DNA of 64,000 nt from Cupriavidus necator N-1 (GTDB lineage: Bacteria > Pseudomonadota > Gammaproteobacteria > Burkholderiales > Burkholderiaceae). This document shows, one piece after another, positions 10,867-21,032 of the stretch. The first letter of the stretch is position 1. Every line of letters begins with the position of its first letter. The notes below the pieces were generated by a model. That model had not been told where the DNA came from, searched no databases, and saw only the letters and a program-made list of their open reading frames with translations. The position numbers were made by a program, and so were the translations under genes. The stretch is taken from contig NC_015726.1 of the NCBI RefSeq assembly GCF_000219215.1, positions 1,984,001-2,048,000 of the forward strand. The letters are read 5' to 3'.

Positions 10867-11562
10867 CTATCCTTTGACCGAGTCGGTCGCGGCTTCGTCG
10901 ATCAACGCTGCAACCTCGGCGGGCTTCGAAGCCAGCGAAGCATGGCTTGCCGCCAGAGTAATGACCTTCCGGGGATTGAGGCGGGCCGACATCTTCAGTT
11001 GGTTTTCGGGGGCGATCATTCTGTCTTCGCTGGAAATCTGGTACCAGGACGGCTTCTTTTTCCAGGCCGGCGTCGTGATGATGTCGCCGAAGGTGCTTGC
11101 AAGCGGCGCCTTCTGCGTCACCGCCATCACCAGCGCGTCGTCGGGCGAAAGATCCTGGCAGAAGCTCTCATGGAACTTATCGGACTTGAGCCACAAGTAG
11201 CCGTCGCTGTCGGGTTCGAGATTGGGAGCCGCAACCGGAAGATGCTGCTGCGTAAGGCCACCAGGGCTCTCCCCCGCATCTGGCGCAAACGCCGCGATAT
11301 ACACAAGCCCCACCACATTGGGCTGGTCACCCGCCTGGGTTATCACAGCACCACCGTATGAATGCCCCACTAGGAGGACCGGCCCTTTCTGCTGGGCAAT
11401 CATCTTGCGGGTACGCTCGACGTCGTCAGCAAGCGATGTCAGCGGCATTTCAACGGCGCGGACGCTCGTATACCCCTTTCGCGCCAGTTCAACGATGACT
11501 TTTCCCCAATGCGCGGCACCTCCCCAGAAGCCGTGCACCAGAATGATCGAGGGCTTGCTCAT
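10867..11562 (-). CDS. Alpha/beta hydrolase
   Basis: This 231-residue cytosolic hydrolase starts MSKPSIILVHGFWGG with a TAGGAG ribosome site upstream, which favours 11562 over a longer frame. The oxyanion loop is HGFWGG and the nucleophile serine sits in GHSYGG (about residue 80). The acid is probably in EDRM, and the histidine in SHASL near the C-terminus. It resembles the salicylate-esterase/hydroxynitrile-lyase-like group of small hydrolases. It lies 96 bp after benD on the same strand and could be read with the ben genes, but nothing in the sequence shows a role in benzoate use. Confidence 0.8.
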   Translation of the reverse strand: MSKPSIILVHGFWGGAAHWGKVIVELARKGYTSVRAVEMPLTSLADDVERTRKMIAQQKGPVLLVGHSYGGAVITQAGDQPNVVGLVYIAAFAPDAGESPGGLTQQHLPVAAPNLEPDSDGYLWLKSDKFHESFCQDLSPDDALVMAVTQKAPLASTFGDIITTPAWKKKPSWYQISSEDRMIAPENQLKMSARLNPRKVITLAASHASLASKPAEVAALIDEAATDSVKG

Positions 11563-11658
11563 GATCTGACTCCTATCTGCTAATGAAAGCTGTAAGCCGA
11601 GCAATGCAACACGCTGCAGTCCCTCGGCGGTTGGACTGCGCTCCAATCGATGCCACCG

Positions 11659-12444
11659 TCAACCCTGATCCCCGCCGCCGACCGGCAGGACCGTGCCGGT
11701 AATGTACGAAGCCTCGTCCGAGGCCAGGAACAAGATGGCATGCACCTGTTCGTCGATCGTGCCATAGCGGTGCATCAGGCTCGAGGCCCTGGTCTGGTCG
11801 ACGATGGCCTGGTACCAGATGGCCTCCTGCTCGCTCTGAGCTGCCATGTTGCGCGGAATCCTGCGCGGCGGTGCCTCAGTGCCGCCGGTGGCCACTGCGT
11901 TGACGCGCACGCCTTCGTGCGCATGCTCGAAGGCGAGGCTGGCCGTCAGTGCGTTGACGCCGCCCTTGGCCGCCGCGTAGGGCACCCGGTGGATGCTGCG
12001 CGTGGCAATCGACGACACGTTGACGATGACGCCCTGCCGGCGCGCGACCATGCCGGGCAGCACCGCTCGGCAGCACCACAGCGTGGGGAACAGCGAGCGC
12101 CGGATCTCGGCTTCGATCTGCTCCTCCTCATAGGCCTGGAAGGGCTTGGCCCAGATTGTGCCGCCCACGTTGTTGACGAGGATGTCGATGCGGCCGAAGG
12201 CTGCTTCGGCCGCTTGCGCCATTTGCGTGGCGCCGGCATAGCGCTCCAGGTCAGCGTGCACTGCGATGGCCTGCCCGCCTGCGGCAACGATCTGCGCCGC
12301 GACTTCATCGACCAGCGCCGAGCGGTCGACCAGCGCTACCGAGGCGCCCTCGGCGGCGGCGGCCAGTGCGACGCCGCGGCCGATGCCTTGCGCGGCCCCG
12401 GTCACGATCATGGCTTTGCCGGCAAAGCGTGTAGCAGTTCTCAT
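11659..12444 (-). CDS. benD: Benzoate cis-diol dehydrogenase
   Basis: This 261-residue short-chain dehydrogenase oxidises the 1,2-cis-dihydrodiol of benzoate to catechol, with loss of CO2 and formation of NADH. The NAD motif is TGAAQGIG near the N-terminus, NNVGG follows, and the active site is the serine in VNVSSIA with YAAAKGG. The RIP.NM and PVGGGDQG tail fit BenD. The ATG at 12444 has AAGGAG upstream, so it is preferred. Another ATG at 12465 overlaps the benC stop by 4 bp and would add seven residues. It is the last ben gene. Confidence 0.92.
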   Translation of the reverse strand: MRTATRFAGKAMIVTGAAQGIGRGVALAAAAEGASVALVDRSALVDEVAAQIVAAGGQAIAVHADLERYAGATQMAQAAEAAFGRIDILVNNVGGTIWAKPFQAYEEEQIEAEIRRSLFPTLWCCRAVLPGMVARRQGVIVNVSSIATRSIHRVPYAAAKGGVNALTASLAFEHAHEGVRVNAVATGGTEAPPRRIPRNMAAQSEQEAIWYQAIVDQTRASSLMHRYGTIDEQVHAILFLASDEASYITGTVLPVGGGDQG

Positions 12445-12461
12445 GTTGTCGTGCTCCTTGC

Positions 12462-13502
<1,041 letters not shown>

Positions 13503-14018
13503 TCAGATGTGATAGATGTCGATGACCTGGTTGATGTAGTCGTTCTTGAGCACGACATACTTGTCCAGGATGCGCGGCTGCCCGCCGGAGAGGTCGAGCG
13601 TGTAGCGCGACATGCCGAAGTAGCTGTAGGTGGTCTGGTAGCGATGGCTGAGCGTGTGCCAGTTGAAACGCACGGTGCAGGTGTCGCCCTCCACCCCGAG
13701 CACTTCGACGTTGCTCAGGTTGTGGCTGGTGCGAGTGTCCGGAATGGTGGCGCTGGAGCGCTCGGTCTTGATGCGAAACACGCGATCCTCCAGGCCCTGG
13801 CGGGTCGGGTAATAGATCAGCGAGATCTCGCGCTGCGGGTCGGTAATCAGCTTGCCGTCGTCATCCCAGCAGGGCATCCAGAACTTTGCGTCGGGGTGAT
13901 AGCACTCAATCCATGCGTCCCACTCTTCGTCATCCAGCAGCCGTGCCTCGCGGTACAGGAAGGACTGGATGGCGGCCACGTCGACCGGTTTGTCGAAGGT
14001 GATGTCGGCGGTGCTCAT
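13503..14018 (-). CDS. benB: Benzoate 1,2-dioxygenase small subunit
   Basis: This 171-residue beta subunit of the ring-hydroxylating oxygenase has a cystatin-like fold. Family motifs are [27 protein letters not shown] and the late [19 protein letters not shown]. It has no cofactor and stabilises the BenA hexamer. Its ATG overlaps the benA stop (ATGA), so the two subunits are translationally coupled for equal amounts. Confidence 0.95.
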   Translation of the reverse strand: MSTADITFDKPVDVAAIQSFLYREARLLDDEEWDAWIECYHPDAKFWMPCWDDDGKLITDPQREISLIYYPTRQGLEDRVFRIKTERSSATIPDTRTSHNLSNVEVLGVEGDTCTVRFNWHTLSHRYQTTYSYFGMSRYTLDLSGGQPRILDKYVVLKNDYINQVIDIYHI

Positions 14019-15439
14019 GCTGCGCTCCCTGCGGCGGCGTCGGTGGCTTCATTCGCGGCTTCGGCGGATTGCTCTGCCACGGCCTTCTTCATCACGTCCA
14101 GCCAGTAGCGGTGCTGCACTGTGTAGAGGCCCTCGTCCTCGGTACGCACCCCGCTCATCACGGGCTTGAGTCCGATGCGCTGCGCGGCCTCGTCGGCACC
14201 GTCGATCCAGTGCTTCGCGCCGCGGCACATGTCGTTCCAGGCCAGTGCCTGCCCGGCGTAGCCCTGCTGGCAAGCGCGGAACTCCTCAAGGTCGTCGGGC
14301 GTGGCCATGCCGCTGACGTTGAAGAAATCCTCGTATTGGCGGATGCGGCGCGCGCGCGCCTCGTCGGATTCGCCCTTCGGCGCGATGCAGTAGATGGTGA
14401 CCTCGGTCTTGTCGACGGCCAGCGGACGCAGCAGGCGGATCTGAGAGCCGAACTGGTCCATCAGGTAGACGTTGGGGTAGAGGCACAGGTTGCGCGAGTT
14501 CTGGATCATCCAGTCCGCGGTCTCCGCGCCGCAGCGCTCGGCGAATTCCTCGCGGCGGCTGAAGTTGGGGCGGTCCTGCGGGTTGGCCCAGCGCGTCCAC
14601 AGCAGCATGTGGCCGTGCTCGAAGGCGTAGAAGCCACCGCCCTGCTGCCCCCACTTGCCGGCGTCCATGGCGCGGATCTTGTCTTCCTGCGCGTTCTTCT
14701 GCTTGCGCTGGCTGGTGGTCGCAGCGTAGTTCCAGTGCACCGCCGACACATGGTAGCCATCGGCGCCGTTCTCGGCCTGCAGCTTCCAGTTGCCCTCGAA
14801 CGTGTAGGTGGACGAGCCGCGCAGCACCTCGAGCCCGTCGGCCGACTGGTCAACGATCATGTCGATGACGCGCGCCGCTTCGCCGAGGAAATCCTGCAGC
14901 GGCGGCACGTCCGCGTTCAGGCTGCCGAACAGGAAGCCGCGGTAGTTTTCGAAGCGCGCCACCTTCTTCAGGTCGTGCGAGCCTTCCTTGTTGAAGCAGT
15001 CAGGATAGCCGGCGTTCTCGGGATCCTTCACCTTCAGCAGCTTGCCGCTGTTGTTGAAGGTCCAGCCGTGGAACGGGCAGGTATAGGTGGCCTTGTTGCC
15101 GCGCTTGTGGCGGCACAGCATGGCGCCACGGTGGCTGCAGGCGTTGATGAAGGCGTTCAGCTCGCCCTGGCGATTGCGCGCGATCACCACCGGCTGGCGG
15201 CCGATATGGGTGGTGTAGTAGTCGTTGTTGTTCGGGATCTGGCTTTCGTGCGCCAGGTAGATCCAGTTGCCCTCGAAGATGTGCTTCATCTCGAGTTCAA
15301 ACAGGTCTTCGTCGGTAAAGGCCTGGCGGTGCAGGCGGTAGTCGCCGCTTGCCTTGTCTTCCACCAGGAAGGCATCGAGGTCGAGGCGCCTGGCGCTGGG
15401 GCGAACGGGGGCCTTGCCCTCCGGATAGATGGGGATCAT
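14015..15439 (-). CDS. benA: Benzoate 1,2-dioxygenase large subunit
   Basis: This 474-residue catalytic subunit adds both atoms of O2 to benzoate. The Rieske motif is CSHRG...CPFHGW at about residues 97-118. The mononuclear iron ligands sit in [13 protein letters not shown] at about residue 230, with the distal carboxylate further on. The ATG at 15439 follows GCAGGAGA. It lies 103 bp after catA on the same strand and probably shares its transcript. No benzoate uptake gene (benK/benE) is nearby. Confidence 0.95.
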   Translation of the reverse strand: MIPIYPEGKAPVRPSARRLDLDAFLVEDKASGDYRLHRQAFTDEDLFELEMKHIFEGNWIYLAHESQIPNNNDYYTTHIGRQPVVIARNRQGELNAFINACSHRGAMLCRHKRGNKATYTCPFHGWTFNNSGKLLKVKDPENAGYPDCFNKEGSHDLKKVARFENYRGFLFGSLNADVPPLQDFLGEAARVIDMIVDQSADGLEVLRGSSTYTFEGNWKLQAENGADGYHVSAVHWNYAATTSQRKQKNAQEDKIRAMDAGKWGQQGGGFYAFEHGHMLLWTRWANPQDRPNFSRREEFAERCGAETADWMIQNSRNLCLYPNVYLMDQFGSQIRLLRPLAVDKTEVTIYCIAPKGESDEARARRIRQYEDFFNVSGMATPDDLEEFRACQQGYAGQALAWNDMCRGAKHWIDGADEAAQRIGLKPVMSGVRTEDEGLYTVQHRYWLDVMKKAVAEQSAEAANEATDAAAGSAA

Positions 15440-15542
15440 GGAGTTGTCTCCTGCCGATGTCTGTCTGCGGGACGGCGCTGCGCATGGCGCTGCCGCCCGG
15501 ACTGGATCTGCCGGCCCGCGCGGCGGGCGGCACTACGGAATA

Positions 15543-16466
15543 TCAGGCAGCGGCGCGCTGGCGCTCCACCTCGGCGGCGGGGGCGCCGGCCTGCTCCGGC
15601 AGCAGCCGGAAATCGAAGTCGATCGAGGCAAACGGCTTGTCCACGCCGTGTTTGTCGAGCGCGGCGGCGTCGGTGACGCGGGTCACCGCCGGCACCAGCC
15701 CCTCGCGGCTGGCGAAGGCGAAGTCGTCCCACAGGTATTCGTCGCCGTCGATGTTGATCTGCGTGGTCAGCTTGCGGTGGCCGTCCGCCGACACGAAGAA
15801 GTGGATGTGGGCCGGGCGCCGGCCGTGGCGCGCGAGCTGGTCCAGCAGGCGCTGGGTGGTGCCTTCCGGCGGGCAGCCGTAGCCGTTTGGCACGTTGCTG
15901 CGGAACTGGTAGCGGCCGTTGGCGTCGGTGACGATGGTGCGGCGCAGGTTGAAGTGCGACTGGGTCTTGTCGAAGAACGAGTAGTTGCCCATCAGGTTGG
16001 CATGCCACACCTCGACCCTGGCACCGGGCAGCGGCTTGCCGTCGGCGCCGTACACCGTGCCTTGCATGAACAGGACCTCGCCCTTGCCGTCGTCGCTGCC
16101 GTCGTCGAGCCGGGCAAAGCCGGTGCTTTCCGGGGCGCCGGCCACGTAGAGCGGGCCTTCGATGGTGCGCGGCGTGCCGCCGGTCAGGCCGGCGCGGGCT
16201 TCAGCCTCGTCGGCGCGGACGTCGAGGAAGCGTTCCAGCCCCAGGCCAGCGGCGAGCAGGCCCAACTCCTGGGTGGCGCCCGCCTCGGCGAAGTACTCAA
16301 TGCCCTTCCAGACCTCGCTGGCGCTCAGGTCGAGGTCCTCGATCGCCTTGAACAGGTCCGCGGTCAGGCGGACTACCACCTGCTGCACGCGCGGGTCGGG
16401 GGTGCCTTGCGTGCCGGTGGCGACGATAAAGCTGTGGACCAGGGCGTCGATTTCCGAGTGAGTCAT
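15543..16466 (-). CDS. catA: Catechol 1,2-dioxygenase
   Basis: This 307-residue intradiol dioxygenase opens catechol to cis,cis-muconate. The Fe(III) ligands are visible as the tyrosines in LMGNYSFFD and VPNGYGCP and two histidines in RPAHIHFF. The ATG at 16466 has TGGAG five to six bases upstream; an ATG at 16478 lacks a ribosome site. It is the first gene of the leftward catA-benABCD transcript and is divergent from the LysR gene, with operator-like sites between them. Confidence 0.95.
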   Translation of the reverse strand: MTHSEIDALVHSFIVATGTQGTPDPRVQQVVVRLTADLFKAIEDLDLSASEVWKGIEYFAEAGATQELGLLAAGLGLERFLDVRADEAEARAGLTGGTPRTIEGPLYVAGAPESTGFARLDDGSDDGKGEVLFMQGTVYGADGKPLPGARVEVWHANLMGNYSFFDKTQSHFNLRRTIVTDANGRYQFRSNVPNGYGCPPEGTTQRLLDQLARHGRRPAHIHFFVSADGHRKLTTQINIDGDEYLWDDFAFASREGLVPAVTRVTDAAALDKHGVDKPFASIDFDFRLLPEQAGAPAAEVERQRAAA

Positions 16467-16572
16467 GGGGGTCTCCATAGTTGTGGTTGCGGTCCGGGTT
16501 CATGCTTTGCAGGTATCGAGCTTGTCTTCCGGGCACGGATGGAGCATAGTCAACGGCAGTTTTGGCAGTCCA

Positions 16573-16609
16573 ACACTGATTTAGTATCCGCTCGATACTC
16601 AGGAGGTAT
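16573..16609. promoter_or_regulatory. Paired LysR (BenM/CatM-type) operator sites
   Basis: Two adjacent dyads of the BenM/CatM type lie between catA and its regulator. One is exact ATAC-N7-GTAT at 16,595-16,609. The other is ACAC-N7-GTAT at 16,573-16,587, one base off. This matches the known site 1 plus imperfect site 2 layout. The exact dyad overlaps the AGGAGG ribosome site of the LysR gene, so binding could repress the regulator while activating catA. Confidence 0.75.
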
Positions 16610-16613
16610 AGTC

Positions 16614-17531
16614 TTGGAATTGCGGCACCTGCGTTACTTCGTGGCCGTGGCAGAGGAACGCAACTTCACCCGGGCGGCCGAGCGGCTGCATATCGCACAG
16701 CCGCCGCTGTCGCGCCAGATCCAGCAACTGGAGGACGACCTGGGTGTGCAACTCTTCGAGCGCCACTCACGCCCGCTGAAACTGACCGACACCGGGCGCT
16801 TCTTCTATACCCACGCGCTGCAACTGCTGGCCCAGACCGCGGAACTGCAGGCGATGACCAAGCGGGTCGGCAAGATCGAGCACAAGATGTCGGTTGGCTT
16901 TGTCGGCTCCACGCTGTACGGGATGCTGCCGCGGATCATCCGGCGCTTCCGGCAGATGCACGCCGATCTCGAACTGAGCCTGCACGAGATGTCGACCATG
17001 GACCAGATCAAGGCGCTCAAGGAGGGGCGCATCGACGTGGGCTTCGGGCGCATTCGCCACGAAGACCCGTCGGTGCGGCGCGTGGTGCTGCGTGAGGAGC
17101 GCATGATCGTGGCGCTGCCGGTCGGCCATCCGCTGGCTGACGCCAAGCCCGAGCTCGCGCTGCACGACCTGGTCGGCGAGCCGCTCATCATCTTCCCCAA
17201 GGCGCCGCGCCCGAGCTTTGCCGACCAGGTGCTGGCCGCCTTCCACGACCGCGCCCTGAAGCCGCGCCGCCTGCACGAGGTGCGCGAGCTGCAGATCGCG
17301 CTCGGGCTGGTGGCGATGGGCGAAGGCATCTCGGTGGTTCCGAGCAGCGTCTACGGGCTCAAGCGGGGCGACGTGACTTACAAGGAACTGGACGATCCCA
17401 AGCTGGTGTCGCCCATTATCATGAGCACGCGCATGCTGGACGAGTCGGCCGACCTGCGCTCGCTGCGGGACATGATCTACCAGCTCTACGAGGATGAGGG
17501 CATGGCCTACCTGCCGCCGCCGAAGGAATAA
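16614..17531 (+). CDS. LysR regulator of benzoate/catechol genes (BenM/CatR/CatM type)
   Basis: This 305-residue protein begins at a TTG (16,614) preceded by AGGAGG; the family start is MELRHLRYF. The helix-turn-helix covers NFTRAAERLHIAQPPLSRQI. The effector domain follows with GFVGSTLYG near residue 100 and VALPVGHPLA near residue 170. BenM/CatM-type regulators bind muconate, and BenM also benzoate. Its place between catA and catB, flanked by ATAC-N7-GTAT sites, strongly supports control of both operons. Confidence 0.92.
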   Translation: MELRHLRYFVAVAEERNFTRAAERLHIAQPPLSRQIQQLEDDLGVQLFERHSRPLKLTDTGRFFYTHALQLLAQTAELQAMTKRVGKIEHKMSVGFVGSTLYGMLPRIIRRFRQMHADLELSLHEMSTMDQIKALKEGRIDVGFGRIRHEDPSVRRVVLREERMIVALPVGHPLADAKPELALHDLVGEPLIIFPKAPRPSFADQVLAAFHDRALKPRRLHEVRELQIALGLVAMGEGISVVPSSVYGLKRGDVTYKELDDPKLVSPIIMSTRMLDESADLRSLRDMIYQLYEDEGMAYLPPPKE

Positions 17532-17548
17532 GGCGCAACGGGCGGTCC

Positions 17549-17563
17549 ATACTCTGGAGGTAT
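17549..17563. promoter_or_regulatory. LysR operator dyad upstream of catB
   Basis: ATAC-TCTGGAG-GTAT is an exact ATAC-N7-GTAT site, 82 bp upstream of the catB start. It is nearly the same as the site at 16,595 (TCAGGAG spacer). A further ATAC half-site is at about 17,608. This indicates that the same LysR protein controls catBCD and the BKACE gene. Confidence 0.75.
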
Positions 17564-17644
17564 CGAATCAGATGCCAACGGTCTTGGACACCCAAAAAAT
17601 AGCCATCCATACTCCGATGCAACATCCAACTGCATCAGGAAGGT

Positions 17645-18790
17645 ATGAAAGTGGCGACGCAGCAAAGCATCACGGCCATCGAGTCCATCGAGGCCATCCT
17701 GGTCGATCTTCCGACCATCCGGCCGCACCAGCTCGCCATGGCGACCATGCAGCGGCAGACGCTGGTGATCGTCCGCCTGCGCTGTGCCGACGGCATCGAA
17801 GGCCTCGGCGAGGCGACCACCATCGGCGGTCTTTCCTACGGCGACGAGAGCCCCGAGGGCATCAAGCTGACCATCGACAGCTACCTTGCACCGGCGCTGC
17901 TGGGCCAGGATGCGGCCAATGTGCATGGCGCCATGGCGCGCCTCGCCAAGGTCGCACGCGGTAACCGCTTCGCCAAGTCGGCGCTCGAGACCGCGCTGCT
18001 GGACGCGCAGGGCAAGCGTCTCGGCGTGCCGCTGGCGACACTGCTGGGCGGCGCCGTGCGCGACACCCTGCCGGTGCTGTGGACACTGGCCAGCGGCGAC
18101 ACCACGCGGGACATCGACGAGGCAGAGCGCCTGCTCGCCGAGCGCCGCCACGACACCTTCAAACTCAAGATCGGCCGGCGCAGCGTGCGCGAGGACGTGG
18201 CACACGTTTCCGCGATCAAGCGCGCGCTGGGCGAGCGGGCGCGCGTCACGGTGGACGTCAACCAGGCCTGGAACGAAGCGGATGCCGCCACCGGCATTGC
18301 CATGCTGGAGGCCGCCGGCATCGACCTGATCGAGCAGCCCACGCCACGCGAACAACGCGCCGCGCTGGCGCGCCTGGCGGCGCGTTTCGTGGTGCCCATC
18401 ATGGCCGACGAAGCCGTGTGCGGGCCCGAGGACGCGATGGAACTGGCCCGCATCGGCGGCGCCGACGTGTTCGCACTGAAGATCGCCAAGTCGGGCGGCA
18501 TCTTCGGCATGCTGCGTACGGCCGCGGTGGGCGATGCGGCCGGCATCGCGCTGTATGGCGGCACCATGCTCGAAGGCAGCATCGGCACCATAGCCGCCGC
18601 CCACGGCTTTGCGACCTTGCCGCAACTGGCATGGGGCACCGAACTGTTCGGCCCGCTGCTGCTGAAGGACGACATCGTGGCCGAGCGCCCCGTCTACCGC
18701 GAATTCGCGTTGCACCTGCCGCAGGGCCCTGGACTCGGCATGGCCTTGGACGAGGACAAGCTCGCCCACTACCGGCGCGACCGTGCCTGA
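17645..18790 (+). CDS. catB: Muconate cycloisomerase
   Basis: This 381-residue enolase-superfamily enzyme closes cis,cis-muconate to muconolactone. The base is in the K-x-K pair of FKLKIGRR near residue 170. The metal ligands are in VDVNQAW, IEQPTPR and MADEAVCG, and the second lysine is in ALKIAKSGG. The capping-loop residues PTIRPHQLAMATM near the N-terminus are typical of CatB. The ATG follows AGGAAGGT. It is first in the rightward cat operon. Confidence 0.95.
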   Translation: MKVATQQSITAIESIEAILVDLPTIRPHQLAMATMQRQTLVIVRLRCADGIEGLGEATTIGGLSYGDESPEGIKLTIDSYLAPALLGQDAANVHGAMARLAKVARGNRFAKSALETALLDAQGKRLGVPLATLLGGAVRDTLPVLWTLASGDTTRDIDEAERLLAERRHDTFKLKIGRRSVREDVAHVSAIKRALGERARVTVDVNQAWNEADAATGIAMLEAAGIDLIEQPTPREQRAALARLAARFVVPIMADEAVCGPEDAMELARIGGADVFALKIAKSGGIFGMLRTAAVGDAAGIALYGGTMLEGSIGTIAAAHGFATLPQLAWGTELFGPLLLKDDIVAERPVYREFALHLPQGPGLGMALDEDKLAHYRRDRA

Positions 18791-18835
18791 ATACCTGCAA
18801 TCAGACCCCATCAGAATCGAAGCGAGGAGACACCA

Positions 18836-19114
18836 ATGCTGTATCTGGTACGAATGGACGTAAACTTGCCGCACGACATGCCCGCCGCGCAGGCGGAGGA
18901 CATCAAGGCGCGCGAGAAAGCCTATGCGCAGGACCTGCAGCGCCAGGGCAAGTGGCAGCAGCTCTACCGCGTGGTCGGCGAGTATGCCAACTACAGCGTG
19001 TTCGACGTCGAGTCCAACGAGGCGCTGCACACACTGCTGTCGGGGCTGCCGCTGTTCCCATACATGAAGATCGCCGTCACGCCGCTGGCGCCGCATCCTT
19101 CATCGATCCGCTGA
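18836..19114 (+). CDS. catC: Muconolactone delta-isomerase
   Basis: This 92-residue protein is the usual CatC size and forms a decamer of ferredoxin-like subunits. It moves the double bond of muconolactone to give 3-oxoadipate enol-lactone. The sequence starts LYLVRMDVNLPHDMP and includes WQQLYRVVGEYANYSVFDV and LPLFPYM, all family hallmarks. It has GAGGAG upstream, lies 45 bp after catB and 13 bp before catD. Confidence 0.95.
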   Translation: MLYLVRMDVNLPHDMPAAQAEDIKAREKAYAQDLQRQGKWQQLYRVVGEYANYSVFDVESNEALHTLLSGLPLFPYMKIAVTPLAPHPSSIR

Positions 19115-19127
19115 GGGAGCCCACGTC

Positions 19128-19910
19128 ATGCGCTTTGCCACCCGCGACGGGCTTCGCCTTCACTATGAACTTCACGGTCCGGCCGGCGCGCCGGTGCTGG
19201 TCCTGTCCAACTCGCTGGGCACCACCCTGTCGATGTGGGATCCGCAGATGCCGGCGCTGCTGGAGCGCTTCCGCGTGCTGCGCTACGACACGCGCGGCCA
19301 TGGCGCCTCCGGCGTGCCGGCAGCGCCGTTCGGCATGGCCGAGCTGGGCGCCGACGTGCTGGCGGTGATGGACCATGCCGGTGTCGAGCACGCCCACTTC
19401 TGCGGCCTGTCGATGGGCGGCATGACCGGCATCTGGCTGGCACGCCATCACCCCGAACGCTTCGGCCGCTTCGTGCTGGCGAATACCGCGGCGCTGATCG
19501 GCCCGGCGTCCGGGTGGAACACGCGTATCGAGCGCGTCCGCAACGAGGGCATGGCGGAGATTGCCGGGGGCGTGCTGGCACGCTGGTTTACGCCGGCCGC
19601 GCTGGCAGGCGATCCGGCGCGTATGGCACCCGTCCTCGACATGCTCGCAACTACGGATGCCGACGGCTATATCGCCAACTGCGCCGCCGTGCGCGATGCC
19701 GACCTGCGCGGCCTGCTGCCAGGCATCCGCTCGCGCGTGCTGGTGATCGCGGGTGCGCAGGATGCCGCTACCACGCCGGAACAGGGCCGCGAGCTGGCGC
19801 AAGGCATTGCCGACGCCGAATACCTCGCGCTCAACGCCGCGCATTTGTCCAACTGGGAGTTGCCCGAGGCGTTTTCGCACGCGGTGATCCGCTTCCTGTC
19901 ACAGGCGTGA
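19128..19910 (+). CDS. catD: 3-oxoadipate enol-lactonase
   Basis: This 260-residue alpha/beta hydrolase opens the enol-lactone to 3-oxoadipate. The nucleophile is in CGLSMGGMTG (about residue 90), the acid probably in GAQDAATT, and the histidine in AAHLSNWE. The oxyanion loop is NSLGTT. The start is close behind catC with a GGGAG site. The next gene has a possible ATG overlapping its TGA. Confidence 0.93.
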   Translation: MRFATRDGLRLHYELHGPAGAPVLVLSNSLGTTLSMWDPQMPALLERFRVLRYDTRGHGASGVPAAPFGMAELGADVLAVMDHAGVEHAHFCGLSMGGMTGIWLARHHPERFGRFVLANTAALIGPASGWNTRIERVRNEGMAEIAGGVLARWFTPAALAGDPARMAPVLDMLATTDADGYIANCAAVRDADLRGLLPGIRSRVLVIAGAQDAATTPEQGRELAQGIADAEYLALNAAHLSNWELPEAFSHAVIRFLSQA

Positions 19911-19936
19911 TGCCATACATCCTTACCGGAGCCGAC

Positions 19937-20791
19937 ATGACCCAGCCCTGCATCATCTCCGTCGCCATCACCGGCTCGCTGCCGCGCAAGCGTGACAACC
20001 CTGCCGTGCCGATCACGGTCAGCGAGCAGGTCGAATCCACCCAGGCCGCCTTCGAGGCGGGCGCCACGCTCGTCCACCTGCACGTGCGCAATGACGACGA
20101 GACGCCCTCCTCCGAGCCGGACCGCTTTGCCCGCGTGCTGGAGGGCATCCGCAAGCATGCGCCGGGCATCATCACGCAGGCCTCCACCGGCGGCCGCTCC
20201 GGCGCGGGAAGGGAGCGAGGGGGGATGCTGTCGCTGCGGCCGGACATGGCCTCGCTTGCCACCGGCTCGGTTAATTTCCCGACACGCGTCTATGACAATC
20301 CGCCAGATCTGGTGGACTGGCTCGCCGCGGAAATGAAGGCCTACGCCATCAAGCCCGAGATAGAGGCCTTCGACCTGTCGATGATCTTCCAGGCGGTGGC
20401 CATGCAACAGGCCGGCAAGATCGACGGCGCGCTGCATATCCAGTTCGTGATGGGGATCAAGAATGCGATGCCGGTCGATCGTGAGGTGCTCGCCTTCTAC
20501 GTGCACACCCTGCGGCGCCTGGCACCCGATGCGACCTGGACCGGCGCTGGCATCGGCCGGGACCAGTTGACGATGGCGCGCTGGTCGCTCGAACTGGGCG
20601 GCCACTGCCGCACCGGCCTCGAAGACAATGTGCGGCTTGACAAGCAGACACTGGCGCCCTCAAACGCCGCCCTGGTCAGCCAGGTGGCGGCCTTGTGCGA
20701 GGAATATGGGCGCCCCGTGGCGACAGTGGCCCAGGCGCGCGCGCTCCTGGGGCTGCCATCAATGGAAATCGGCGGACGTTCGCCCTTGTAG
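19937..20791 (+). CDS. BKACE-family beta-keto acid cleavage enzyme (DUF849)
   Basis: This 284-residue zinc-dependent TIM-barrel protein of the former DUF849 family condenses a beta-keto acid with acetyl-CoA and splits it into acetoacetate and a CoA ester. The zinc histidines are in LVHLHVRND. STGGRSG, ASLATGSVNFP and AFDLSMI are family motifs, with GLEDN near residue 230. The ATG at 19,937 has CGGAG upstream. Some family members use 3-oxoadipate. As the last gene after catBCD, this one could yield succinyl-CoA plus acetoacetate, replacing pcaIJF, which are absent here. Confidence 0.85.
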   Translation: MTQPCIISVAITGSLPRKRDNPAVPITVSEQVESTQAAFEAGATLVHLHVRNDDETPSSEPDRFARVLEGIRKHAPGIITQASTGGRSGAGRERGGMLSLRPDMASLATGSVNFPTRVYDNPPDLVDWLAAEMKAYAIKPEIEAFDLSMIFQAVAMQQAGKIDGALHIQFVMGIKNAMPVDREVLAFYVHTLRRLAPDATWTGAGIGRDQLTMARWSLELGGHCRTGLEDNVRLDKQTLAPSNAALVSQVAALCEEYGRPVATVAQARALLGLPSMEIGGRSPL

Positions 20792-21032
20792 ATTAACGCC
20801 TATTCGAAGACGTGCAGGGCCGCTGCGCCTTGCTGGCAGACCAGCAACCCCGCCGCGTAGCTCGACACGCGGGTTTCCCGTTCAACGCGCCCCCGTTTCT
20901 CTGCAGAGAGGTGTCGCGCTCACGGCGCTTCCAGCAGGCGATCGCGCATGGCGGCGCATGAATCCGGCAAGGGTCCCTCGCAAGAACTAGATCAGTGGAT
21001 TAGTGGACCGCCGCTTCAAGGCGCGCCGCACG
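20792..21032. other. Intergenic stretch between convergent genes
   Basis: The gap between the BKACE gene and the converging TetR gene holds only a short dyad (CTCTGCAGAGAG near 20,900). I see no gene, no convincing hairpin with a T-tract and no repeat shared with the rest of the window. Confidence 0.5.
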
